A DNA stretch of 22,232 nt, from contig JAZUFN010000208.1 in NCBI GenBank assembly GCA_045640725.1, positions 1-22,232 on the forward strand, read 5' to 3'. Of this stretch, positions 1-6,837 are shown piece by piece. Made by a program: the position numbers and the translations under genes. Below the pieces are notes generated by a model that made no database searches, was not told the origin of the DNA, and saw only the letters and a list, made by a program, of their open reading frames with translations. This DNA comes from RGIG3528 sp045640725. Its GTDB lineage: Bacteria; Bacillota; Clostridia; Lachnospirales; Lachnospiraceae. Every line of letters begins with the position of its first letter. The first letter of the stretch is position 1.

Positions 1-693
1 GAGAATGCCATAAAGCTTGGTATTGATATTAAAGATATCGATGCAGTAGTGATATCACATGGTCATGCGGACCATGGAAAAGGACTAAAGGCATTTATGG
101 AAAACAATCATGCGGCTAAGATTTTTCTGACGAAAACAGCATTTGAAAAGCATTATGTCAAGGTGTGTGGTATTCCATTTCCAGTTGGACTTGATGAGTC
201 ATTAAAGGAAAGTAATCAGATTGTTTTGACTGATGGAATCTGTGAAATTGATAACGAACTCACACTATTTACTGATGTAAAAAATAGAAAATTTTTTTCA
301 ACTGCAAATAAGAAACTATTATCAAAGTATGATGGCAAATTAAAAGAAGACAAATTTGAACATGAGCAATATTTGATTGTAAAAGAAAAAGATAAGGATA
401 TATTGTTCACTGGATGTTCACATAATGGAATTGTGAATATTATAGAGAAATATTATGAAATGAATGCTGAAAAGAATCTTTCTTGTGTAATAGGTGGATT
501 TCATCTGTTTAATCCAACCAGTAAGAAATATGAAAGTGATGAACTCATTTCCAACATTGCAAGAGAACTAAATGCACTGGACAGTACATTTTATACATGT
601 CATTGCACTGGTACAAAGGCATATCAAATTATGAAAAATGTGATGAAGGACAAGTTAGACTATCTATCTACGGGTATGGTGGTTGAATTGTAA
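1..693 (+). CDS. MBL-fold metallohydrolase, 5' truncated by window edge
   Basis: The reading frame is open from base 1, so the true start lies upstream; the GTG at 49 is an internal Val codon. The first residues in the window read ENAIKLGIDIKDIDAVVISH and lead into SHGHADHGKG, the HxHxDH zinc-binding motif of the metallo-beta-lactamase fold. Further conserved spots are a TGCSHNG segment, an IGGFHL segment carrying another metal-ligand His, and a C-terminal TCHCTGT segment. This arrangement matches the subgroup often labelled 7,8-dihydropterin-6-methyl-aminobenzene-phosphate synthase-like, whose real substrates are mostly unknown. It is a cytoplasmic enzyme with no signal or membrane segment in the visible part. 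The gene is AT-rich (bases 421-480 are about 23% GC), unlike the genes after 1400, which suggests transfer. The fold is secure; the substrate is not. Confidence 0.85.
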   Translation, partial: ENAIKLGIDIKDIDAVVISHGHADHGKGLKAFMENNHAAKIFLTKTAFEKHYVKVCGIPFPVGLDESLKESNQIVLTDGICEIDNELTLFTDVKNRKFFSTANKKLLSKYDGKLKEDKFEHEQYLIVKEKDKDILFTGCSHNGIVNIIEKYYEMNAEKNLSCVIGGFHLFNPTSKKYESDELISNIARELNALDSTFYTCHCTGTKAYQIMKNVMKDKLDYLSTGMVVEL

Positions 694-730
694 TAGTATG
701 TCAGAAGTTTTGTGGTGAAAGGTGAACAAG

Positions 731-1264
731 ATGTTAAGACTAAGACCTTATAATGTAAAAGACGCTGAAACAATATTATCATGGACAAAGGATGAAAAGG
801 CATTTTATAAATGGACAGCAGGTGTACTGGGAGCATACCCGTTATCTGTCGAACAATTTAATTCAGTAAGTGATTTGATGGCATTTACAGCTATAGATGA
901 CAACGAGGTGATTGGCTTTTTTACAATGAGACAACCAACAGAGTCGTTTGCTGAGTTAAGATTTGGCTTTGTTATTGTTGCCCCTGGTAAAAGAGGTAAG
1001 GGCTATGGAAAGAAAATGCTTCAGCTGGGATTAATCTTTGCAAAAGAAATATTTGGCGCCAAGAAGGTTTCATTAGGAGTGTTTAGAAATAATGAGTCAG
1101 CATATTACTGTTATAAGGCTGCAGGATTTGTAGACGTTGTGCCGGAAAAAGTAGAAAAGTATCAAGTTTTAGATGAAGAATGGGATTGCTTGGAGATGAA
1201 TGTGTCAATCAGTCACGTCCCCCTGTCACACTTTATTACAAAAAGCTTGAATTTATTGAAATAA
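731..1264 (+). CDS. GNAT family N-acetyltransferase with repeat-derived C-terminus
   Basis: About 177 residues. The ATG at 731 is preferred over the in-frame GTG at 722 because AAAGGTG at 718-724 makes a ribosome binding site for it. The acetyl-CoA binding motif A is clear: VIVAPGKRGKGYGKKML fits the R/Q-x-x-G-x-G/A signature, followed by the usual NNESAYYCYKAAGF segment of the GNAT fold. It should transfer an acetyl group to an unidentified small molecule or protein amine. It lies 37 bases after the MBL gene and may share its transcript. The odd feature is the last 20 or so residues: the codons from about 1201 to 1231 are a copy of a dispersed palindromic repeat (see repeat entry), so the tail containing SHVPLSHF is not part of the fold. 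The promoter of the next unit also lies inside its 3' end. Confidence 0.85.
   Translation: MLRLRPYNVKDAETILSWTKDEKAFYKWTAGVLGAYPLSVEQFNSVSDLMAFTAIDDNEVIGFFTMRQPTESFAELRFGFVIVAPGKRGKGYGKKMLQLGLIFAKEIFGAKKVSLGVFRNNESAYYCYKAAGFVDVVPEKVEKYQVLDEEWDCLEMNVSISHVPLSHFITKSLNLLK
1201..1231 (+). repeat. REP-like GGGGGACGT repeat, copy 1, inside the 3' end of a gene
   Basis: The segment contains CACGTCCCCCTGTCACAC and, read against the reverse complement of bases 8986-9017, differs at only three of 31 positions. It begins TGTGTCAAT and ends GTCACAC, the same borders as the other copies. It is translated as the tail of the acetyltransferase. Confidence 0.8.
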
Positions 1265-1275
1265 GAGAGTATAAT
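1247..1275 (+). promoter_or_regulatory. Sigma-A promoter for the riboswitch-controlled transporter unit
   Basis: The -35 box TTGAAT (1247-1252) and a perfect -10 box TATAAT (1270-1275) are separated by 17 bases. A start near 1282 would place the preQ1 aptamer about 13 bases into the transcript. The -35 box lies inside the final codons of the acetyltransferase, directly beyond the repeat copy. Confidence 0.8.
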
Positions 1276-1294
1276 CACCAGGCAATTATATAAC

Positions 1295-1334
1295 AGACAG
1301 TTCGTAACCATCCTGTCTCTAAACAAAACTAGGA
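1295..1334 (+). promoter_or_regulatory. preQ1-I riboswitch aptamer
   Basis: A six-pair stem AGACAG (1295-1300) with CTGTCT (1313-1318) closes the loop TTCGTAACCATC. It is followed by an A-rich tail AAACAAAACTAGGA (1321-1334) that can thread the minor groove and pair its GG with loop C residues. Stem, UUC...AACC loop and AAAACUAGGA tail are the hallmarks of the small class I preQ1 aptamer. The terminator just downstream and the transporter gene of the YhhQ/VUT type fit: when the queuosine precursor preQ1 is plentiful, transcription of the uptake gene should stop. This was recognised by eye without a covariance-model score. Confidence 0.8.
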
Positions 1335-1347
1335 CTTTTGAGTGATT

Positions 1348-1378
1348 AGGGGGTGGTATGCCATCCTCTTTTTATTTT
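1348..1378 (+). terminator. Intrinsic terminator of the preQ1 riboswitch
   Basis: A nine-pair hairpin runs from 1348-1356 (AGGGGGTGG) to 1361-1369 (CCATCCTCT), with two G-T wobbles and loop TATG, followed by TTTTTATTTT. It sits 13 bases after the aptamer tail and 24 bases before the transporter start, as expected for the expression platform. Confidence 0.8.
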
Positions 1379-1401
1379 CGAAAGTCGTGAAAGGAATTTT
1401 T

Positions 1402-2142
1402 ATGAAACGTAACATTTTTAACGAGTACAAAGTATTACTCAGAAGCATCCCGGGCCTTGTAACATCAGTATTTGTAGTATCTGTTGTTATCATGAATCTT
1501 ATGGCGGGCAAGACAATCATTATGACTGAGCCCTCCTGGCTGGGGATTACCGGTGGCCTTCTTATCAGCTGGATACCATTCCTTTGCATGGATATCGTCA
1601 CCAAAACCTTTGGTAAAAGAGCAGCCATTTTGCTCAACGTATTTGGACTTTTCGTGAATCTGGTATGTGTAGGTATTTTTCAGCTGGTTACCATGATTAA
1701 TGTAGGCGCAGCCACAGCTGAGCAGTATGCCACCTTCAACGCAGCATTTGCCCAGACCTGGCAGATTCTGCTGGCCAGCTCCATCGCTTTTGTTATTTCA
1801 GGCGTAGTTAACAGCCTGGTCAATGCAGCCATCGGCAACAGATTCAAGGCTAATCCCGACGGAGTAGCAGCATATATTACCAGAACATATGTGTCTACAG
1901 CTATCGGCCAGTTTGTGGATAACATGATTTTTACAGCACTTGCTTTCTTAGTATTTTTCAAGCTTTCCATAGGCACCAGCCTGGGCTGGACATGGCTTAC
2001 GGTACTTGGAACATCCGCCTTCGGCGCCCTGCTGGAGCTGGTAATGGAGATGGTTTTCTCCCCTATTGGATACAAGGTATGTAAGAGCTGGCAAAAAGAG
2101 AATGTTGGCGAAGCATATATTAATTACACCAAAGCAGACTAA
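1402..2142 (+). CDS. VUT/YhhQ-type queuosine precursor transporter
   Basis: About 246 residues with six or so hydrophobic helices, e.g. GLVTSVFVVSVVIMNLMAG, a segment starting LLNVFGLFVNLVC, and VDNMIFTALAFLVFFKL. The start at 1402 has GAAAGGA upstream; the open frame reaches back to 1342, but those codons are the riboswitch terminator and are not translated. The DIVTKTFGKRAA stretch and the R-x-x-x-S-T-x-x-G-Q-x-x-D-N helix match the putative vitamin uptake transporter family (DUF165, COG1738). Its E. coli member YhhQ imports preQ0, preQ1 or queuine across the inner membrane. The preQ1-I riboswitch in its leader strongly supports this substrate class. It is followed 11 bases later by an amidase on the same strand, with no terminator between them. 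Confidence 0.85.
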   Translation: MKRNIFNEYKVLLRSIPGLVTSVFVVSVVIMNLMAGKTIIMTEPSWLGITGGLLISWIPFLCMDIVTKTFGKRAAILLNVFGLFVNLVCVGIFQLVTMINVGAATAEQYATFNAAFAQTWQILLASSIAFVISGVVNSLVNAAIGNRFKANPDGVAAYITRTYVSTAIGQFVDNMIFTALAFLVFFKLSIGTSLGWTWLTVLGTSAFGALLELVMEMVFSPIGYKVCKSWQKENVGEAYINYTKAD

Positions 2143-2153
2143 GAGGATATAAA

Positions 2154-3602
2154 ATGGATAAAACCAAGCCGGACGGAATAGAGAAGCTGGCAGCATGGGA
2201 AATAGGCCAGATGGTAAATGAAGGCAGGCTGCGGCCTACCGAGATAATTGAATATTTTTTCCAAAGGATAGAAGAACGCAATTCAGCCATTAATGCCTTC
2301 GTTTATACCATGAAGGACTATGCTCTTTCCCAGGCGGAAAAGCTGGAAAAAAGGCTGGAGGCCGGGGAATACTGCGGCCCCTTTGCAGGTGTTCCCTTTG
2401 CTTTAAAGGACTTCCTGCCTTCGAAAAAAGGCTGGACCAACACCCATGGTGGCGTAAAATGCATGACTGCCGTAGATGAGTACGACTCCGTTTTTTGCCT
2501 GGCTATGGAGGAGCTGGGAGGTATAGCTATAGGTAAAACCAACGCTCCCGCCTTTGGCTTCAGAGGCACTACAGATAATAAAATGTACGGCCCCACAGGT
2601 AATCCCTATAATCCGGCGTATAATGCAGGCGGATCCTCCGGAGGCAGTGCTGCCGCAGTGGCAGATGGCCTGGTAACCATAGCTGAAGGTGGGGATGCAG
2701 GCGGTTCTATCCGTATCCCTGCAGCCTGGTGCGGACTGATAGGCTTTAAGGCCAGCGCAGGCCTTATCCCCAATGTTTGCCGCCCGGATGCCTGGTCTGC
2801 TACCCACCCCTACTGCGTACCCGGAGGGCTGACAAAGTCTGTAAAGGACTCAGCCATTCTGCTGGGTGCCATGAGCAGATACAGTGACCGTGACCCATTA
2901 AAGCACAATATAGAAAAAGATTATGAGAAGGAGCTGCAGAGAGATCTGCGGGGCATGAAGGTGGCACTCACCTACGATTTTGACATTTTCCCTGTAGATC
3001 CTGAGATACGCAAGGCGGTAGCCCGGGCAGCCAAGGCTTTTGAAGCAGCCGGAGCAGAAGTCAGTGAAGTACACTTTACTTTTAAGCACACGGCCTATGA
3101 AATGGCAGAAAGCTGGTGCAGAGCCATTTGCATAGATACTGCCATAGAGGAAAAGCTTAGGATTCAAAATGGCGTAGACCTGGTAAAAGAACATCCCGAA
3201 GATTTTCCACAGGAATTTGTTTACTGGAATCACCTGGCTATGGACAGCACTGTTATGGACTACTATGATTTTCACTTGATCCGTACGGAAGTGTTTGATG
3301 AGATTCAGAACATTTTTGACCATTACGACCTTCTGATATCCCCGGTTACCTCCTGTAATCCTGTGAAAAACACTGACGATCACAATACCCTGGGGCCTGT
3401 GGAGATAGAGGGGGTAAAAACAGAACCCCTGATTGGTTACACACAGACCTTCCTGTATAATTTTTCCGGCAACCCCGCCTGCTCGGTACCCTGTGGCCTT
3501 ACCAAAGACGGTCTGCCCATAGGTCTTCAGATAGCCGGAAGACGATTTAAAGACGAAGAAGTTTTAATAGCAGCAGAAAAAATAAAAAATCCCCTTACGT
3601 AA
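2154..3602 (+). CDS. Amidase signature family amidohydrolase
   Basis: 482 residues, a normal length for the family, started from ATG 2154 after AGAGGA. The Ser-cisSer-Lys catalytic triad of amidase signature enzymes is visible: Lys85 in VPFALKDF, Ser161 in NAGGSSGGSAAAV and Ser185 in GDAGGSIRIP, with the standard 24-residue spacing between the two serines. The C-terminus has the usual NPACSVPCG and GLPIGLQIAG blocks. It should hydrolyse a carboxamide in the cytoplasm. It is unlikely to be GatA because no gatB or gatC is nearby. The position 11 bases behind the preQ1-controlled transporter suggests co-transcription and hence a possible role with the imported compound; this is inference from context only. 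The substrate is unknown. Confidence 0.9.
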   Translation: MDKTKPDGIEKLAAWEIGQMVNEGRLRPTEIIEYFFQRIEERNSAINAFVYTMKDYALSQAEKLEKRLEAGEYCGPFAGVPFALKDFLPSKKGWTNTHGGVKCMTAVDEYDSVFCLAMEELGGIAIGKTNAPAFGFRGTTDNKMYGPTGNPYNPAYNAGGSSGGSAAAVADGLVTIAEGGDAGGSIRIPAAWCGLIGFKASAGLIPNVCRPDAWSATHPYCVPGGLTKSVKDSAILLGAMSRYSDRDPLKHNIEKDYEKELQRDLRGMKVALTYDFDIFPVDPEIRKAVARAAKAFEAAGAEVSEVHFTFKHTAYEMAESWCRAICIDTAIEEKLRIQNGVDLVKEHPEDFPQEFVYWNHLAMDSTVMDYYDFHLIRTEVFDEIQNIFDHYDLLISPVTSCNPVKNTDDHNTLGPVEIEGVKTEPLIGYTQTFLYNFSGNPACSVPCGLTKDGLPIGLQIAGRRFKDEEVLIAAEKIKNPLT

Positions 3603-3637
3603 GGTATTGCTTGTTACGCTACGTAATATACTAAAAT
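3593..3637 (+). promoter_or_regulatory. MerR-type promoter with palindromic operator
   Basis: TTGCTT (3607-3612) and TAAAAT (3632-3637) are 19 bases apart, the stretched spacing typical of MerR-activated promoters. The spacer contains the inverted repeat TTACG-CTA-CGTAA (3614-3626). A second palindrome, CCTTACGTAAGG (3593-3604), with the same TTACG/CGTAA core overlaps the amidase stop codon. The two sites probably allow the following MerR gene to regulate itself. Confidence 0.6.
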
Positions 3638-3661
3638 ACGTGGCATAAGGAGGTGAAAGCT

Positions 3662-4384
3662 ATGTCAAAATACACGACGGGAGAGCTTGCCAAGCTTTGT
3701 GGTGTTACAGTCAGAACAGTTCAGTATTATGATACCAGAGGGATACTTGTCCCCAGTGAGTTGTCCGAGGGCGGCAGACGCCTTTATTCGGAAGAGGACT
3801 TAAAGCTCATGAAGGTCATCTGCTTCTTACGTGAACTGGATCTGCCCATAGATGCTATTTCCCAGATACTTAAAGAAGAGCATCCGGAAAAAGTAATATC
3901 CATACTGGTGGAGCAGCAGGAGACTGCCCTGGAGTCAGAGATATCTGAAAAGCAGGAAAAATTGTCCAAGCTGCGTGAGCTGAAAAACGGAATCAACGTA
4001 AAAACCTTCTCCCTCGAATCCATCAATGACATAGCTCTTATTATGGAAGGTAAGAAAAAATTAAGAAAAATGCGCCTGACCATGATTTTAACAGGAATAC
4101 CCGTAACTGCATGGCAGTGGTTTTCCATCATTTTCTGGATTGTTAAGGGGATATGGTGGCCCTTTGCAGCCTGGGTAGTGCTGGCTAGCGTCTGGGGCAT
4201 CATAATCAGCCGCTACTATTTTAATAGTGTCAAGTACATCTGTCCTGAGTGCCATCAGGTATTTAGGCCTACTATTAAGGAGGCTTTCTGGGCCAATCAC
4301 ACACCTGCTACCCGCAAGCTTACCTGCACTCAGTGCGGACACAAAGGCTTTTGCGTAGAACTTTGGGGAGGTGATGAGAAATGA
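3662..4384 (+). CDS. MerR family regulator with C-terminal membrane segments and zinc ribbon
   Basis: 240 residues from ATG 3662, which has a strong AAGGAGGTG site six bases upstream; the GTG at 3653 is part of that site. Residues 1-70 form the MerR winged helix (YTTGELAKLCGVTVRTVQYY followed by the GGRRLYSEEDL wing), and residues 80-108 are a charged, coiled-coil-like dimerisation helix. Instead of a usual ligand domain there are two hydrophobic segments (about 138-160 and 163-183) and then a four-cysteine zinc ribbon (Cys194, Cys197, Cys222, Cys225). It may therefore be a membrane-held regulator with a metal-stabilised cytoplasmic tail. Its stop overlaps the start of the YhfC protease gene (ATGA), implying coupled translation. 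The operator-like palindromes upstream suggest autoregulation. The ligand is unknown. Confidence 0.85.
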   Translation: MSKYTTGELAKLCGVTVRTVQYYDTRGILVPSELSEGGRRLYSEEDLKLMKVICFLRELDLPIDAISQILKEEHPEKVISILVEQQETALESEISEKQEKLSKLRELKNGINVKTFSLESINDIALIMEGKKKLRKMRLTMILTGIPVTAWQWFSIIFWIVKGIWWPFAAWVVLASVWGIIISRYYFNSVKYICPECHQVFRPTIKEAFWANHTPATRKLTCTQCGHKGFCVELWGGDEK

Positions 4385-5196
4385 AGGAATTAGAAAATAT
4401 TATCATTGGAAAAAGTACCATTCCGGCTCTTGTTGTTTCATTGATTCTGGTGATTGCAATTCCCATTGTTTTCTTTGTTTTCTGGTGGAAAAAACATAAG
4501 CAGGAGACAAAAATCATTTATCTCATCGCCGGTGCCATCGGTTTTATTGTATCTGCCCGCGTATTAGAGCTCGGCGTACATTTGATCTGTATTATTACGG
4601 ATAATCCTATTTCCCGCTTTATAAACGGAAACACTATTGCCTTTGTTTTATATGGCATCACTATGGCCGGAGTTTTTGAGGAATGCGGACGCCATATAGT
4701 GTTAAAATACATCGTAAAAAAGAATCGTACCCGTGAAAATGCAGTTTTATACGGCATCGGTCACGGCGGCATCGAAGTACTTACAGTGCTTCTTCCCCTG
4801 ATAGCCCTGTACCTGGCCATAGCAGTACTATTTTCAGCAGGTGATACAGAGGCCACCTTTAAGATTCTTAATATCACTGAGGAAACGGCCGCTCTTGCCC
4901 TTCCTCAAGTTCAGGCAGCGGCTGCCTTCGGCTTTGATATGATGGCATTAAATGTTATGGAACGTCTGTTTGCCATGTTTTTACACATAGGACTTACAAT
5001 CATTGTGTGTTGCGGTGTCCAAAATTCCAATAAAGCCTGCCTGCCTTTAGCTATCGTACTGCACATGCTGGCAGATACCTTCCCGGCCATGTATCAGAGG
5101 GGCCTGATGCCTATGTGGGCAGTGGAAGTGTGGTTAGTCGCATGGACAGCAGTCATAGTATTCATAGCTGTAAAGCTCTATAAAAAAATGAAATAA
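4381..5196 (+). CDS. YhfC family intramembrane metalloprotease-like protein
   Basis: 271 residues, an integral membrane protein with about seven or eight hydrophobic helices starting at residues 15-35. Conserved residues of the YhfC family, which is related to CPBP/glutamic intramembrane proteases, are present: Glu100-Glu101-x-x-Arg104 in AGVFEECGRH, then GIGHGGIE (His128, Glu132), and a late VLHMLADTF segment (His). The start overlaps the MerR stop by four bases, so the two are made together. A plausible arrangement is that the protease acts on the membrane-associated regulator or on a signal it senses, but nothing in the sequence proves proteolysis. The physiological substrate of this family is generally unclear. 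Confidence 0.85.
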   Translation: MKELENIIIGKSTIPALVVSLILVIAIPIVFFVFWWKKHKQETKIIYLIAGAIGFIVSARVLELGVHLICIITDNPISRFINGNTIAFVLYGITMAGVFEECGRHIVLKYIVKKNRTRENAVLYGIGHGGIEVLTVLLPLIALYLAIAVLFSAGDTEATFKILNITEETAALALPQVQAAAAFGFDMMALNVMERLFAMFLHIGLTIIVCCGVQNSNKACLPLAIVLHMLADTFPAMYQRGLMPMWAVEVWLVAWTAVIVFIAVKLYKKMK

Positions 5197-5265
5197 AAGT
5201 TTTGAAACCAATCCGATTTTTTCTTCGACTCTCATAATGTAAGGGAAAAACAGGAGGGAGTCTGT

Positions 5266-6174
5266 ATGAAAAAAGTACGAATAATACTGCTGTATCTACT
5301 CCTGGCAATAGCAGCAACAGCCTGCGGCAAGGAGAAAAAGATAACAGCACCGGAGAATCTTTACGGAAAAATCAATTTCTACAAGGAGCCTGTCCCGGAG
5401 GGGCAGCATCCTTTAGAAACAGAAGAAGTTGTCTTAAGCACTGAGAAGGCAGGCAAAATATGGTCTTTTTTACAAGGCATCAGTAAGGAAAAGTGGACAG
5501 ATGACACTTTGCCGGACCGTATCAGCTTTACTTTTGACGGAGAGCTCAGGATATCAGGCTGGCAGGGACCGGTTTACTTTTCCTATAGCTCTAACATCGT
5601 CTATTCAGGCCACAGTTTTGCGACTATAGACGTGGGAGAGATGCAATATTTAAGGGATATCAATCCCGGCAAGGTGACCGGTGACCAAGGACTGAACAGT
5701 AAGGTGGCCTATGCAGGCTACGCATCCAGAGCATATATTGACCGGGTGGTTCAGACCGGTCAGGACGGGCATGTGGTCGGCAATGCCATTGCAGACGGTG
5801 AACAGCATGAGCAGCTACCACTGTTTATGTTTGAGTCTGCTTCTGATTTGTCCGGCTTTATGAAGAACTACAGCGACGTATTTAGGCTTAACTGCAGCTA
5901 CAGTGAGGTGCCATCTTTTGCAGATGCCACCAGACACTACACCCAGGCCTTTTTTAACGACCATGCTCTGATAGCTGTATATGTGCCTACCAATAGCGGA
6001 TCCTATCGCTACGGCGTGAAAAATGTTCACTATGATGAGCAAGGCTTCAGTTTGTATATTGAGCAGGTGAACAGACCTATTATATGTGATGACGACATGA
6101 CAGGATGGTTTGTGCTGCTGGAGGTAAAAAAGACTGATATTGCTCACTGCACCAGATTCAATGCATTGTTATAA
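5266..6174 (+). CDS. Putative lipoprotein, function unknown
   Basis: 302 residues preceded by AGGAGGGAG. The N-terminus MKKVRIILLYLLLAIAATAC is a classic signal peptide with a lipobox-like end at Cys20, so the protein should be lipid-anchored on the outer face of the membrane. No domain is recognised with certainty. The last 70 residues (from ALIAVYVPTNSGSYRYG to VLLEVKKTD) have the strand pattern and charge distribution of PrcB-like C-terminal domains, a weak resemblance. The region around 5341-5600 has SdpI- or DUF-like beta strands without a clear motif. It stands alone between the YhfC gene (69 bases upstream, no clear promoter seen) and a good terminator. Confidence 0.7.
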   Translation: MKKVRIILLYLLLAIAATACGKEKKITAPENLYGKINFYKEPVPEGQHPLETEEVVLSTEKAGKIWSFLQGISKEKWTDDTLPDRISFTFDGELRISGWQGPVYFSYSSNIVYSGHSFATIDVGEMQYLRDINPGKVTGDQGLNSKVAYAGYASRAYIDRVVQTGQDGHVVGNAIADGEQHEQLPLFMFESASDLSGFMKNYSDVFRLNCSYSEVPSFADATRHYTQAFFNDHALIAVYVPTNSGSYRYGVKNVHYDEQGFSLYIEQVNRPIICDDDMTGWFVLLEVKKTDIAHCTRFNALL

Positions 6175-6179
6175 TCGCG

Positions 6180-6218
6180 GAGACGCCCCAATAATATGAG
6201 GGCGCCTCTTGTTTTTTT
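6180..6218 (+). terminator. Intrinsic terminator after the lipoprotein gene
   Basis: GAGACGCCC (6180-6188) pairs with GGGCGCCTC (6200-6208) with one mismatch, loop of 11, followed by TTGTTTTTTT. It starts five bases after the stop codon. Confidence 0.85.
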
Positions 6219-6238
6219 ATGGATAAAAATGCTACAAT
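6209..6238 (+). promoter_or_regulatory. Likely promoter of the PPOX gene
   Basis: TTGTTT (6209-6214) and TACAAT (6233-6238) are 18 bases apart. The -35 box overlaps the T-run of the preceding terminator. A start near 6245 leaves a 36-base leader. Confidence 0.5.
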
Positions 6239-6280
6239 AATTTTCATAATGGACTTATATAAAAGCGGGATGGTGAACCT

Positions 6281-6757
6281 ATGTTTAGAGAAATGCGAAG
6301 AAAGAAGCAAGAGGTGTCAAAAGAGGCCTGTGTAAAGGTGCTGAATGAGGGCAAAAGAGCCACTTTTGCAGTAAATGGTGAGGATGGATACCCCTTTGCT
6401 CTGCCCATAGACTACCTGTATGTGGAAGAAGAAAACAGAATATATTTTCACGGTGCTCGTTCCGGATATAAAGTCGATTCCATAAAAAAGAATGACAAAG
6501 TTTGCTTCATGACCATGGATGAAGGCTTTAAAAAGGAGGGCCGCTGGGAATGGAACGTGACCAGTGTCATTATCTATGGCAGGGCACGGCTTATAGATGA
6601 CAGAGAGCAGTCCATAACCTATGTTAGAAGGCTGGCCGAAAAATTTTATCCCAGCAGGGAAGAAATAGAAGAGGAGATTGCTGAAAGCATCGATCATATG
6701 CAACTTTATGCCATTGATATAGAGCATATGACCGGTAAGCTGGTAAACGAGCGGTAA
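6281..6757 (+). CDS. Pyridoxamine 5'-phosphate oxidase-related flavin-binding protein (NimA-like)
   Basis: 158 residues. The sequence MFREMRRKKQEV near the start, then RATFAVNGEDGYPFALPIDY, then IYFHGARSGYKVDSIKKNDK is the hallmark order of the Pyridox_ox_2 group of split-barrel flavoproteins, which includes the nitroimidazole reductases NimA-F. These dimers bind FMN or F420-like flavins and reduce small molecules; the group is frequent in anaerobes. Length and motifs are complete, with no membrane segment. It has its own candidate promoter and no terminator is visible after it, so some read-through into the HAD gene is possible. Whether it gives nitroimidazole tolerance cannot be said from sequence; the general family call is firm. 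Confidence 0.85.
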   Translation: MFREMRRKKQEVSKEACVKVLNEGKRATFAVNGEDGYPFALPIDYLYVEEENRIYFHGARSGYKVDSIKKNDKVCFMTMDEGFKKEGRWEWNVTSVIIYGRARLIDDREQSITYVRRLAEKFYPSREEIEEEIAESIDHMQLYAIDIEHMTGKLVNER

Positions 6758-6772
6758 TGTGTCGTATAAGCA

Positions 6773-6801
6773 TTGACAGTAAATAGAGCCGCCCTTATTG
6801 T
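6773..6801 (+). promoter_or_regulatory. Candidate promoter for the HAD-GNAT pair
   Basis: A consensus -35 box TTGACA (6773-6778) is followed after 17 bases by TATTGT (6796-6801), two mismatches from the -10 consensus. It lies 36 bases before the HAD start codon. Confidence 0.55.
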
Positions 6802-6837
6802 ATTTAATGTCTTAAAGGAAAACAGCAAGGTGACAGC

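Noticed and set aside
1342..1401. In-frame upstream extension of the transporter gene
   Set aside because: These codons are the riboswitch terminator; the ATG at 1402 has its own ribosome binding site and gives the family's normal N-terminus.
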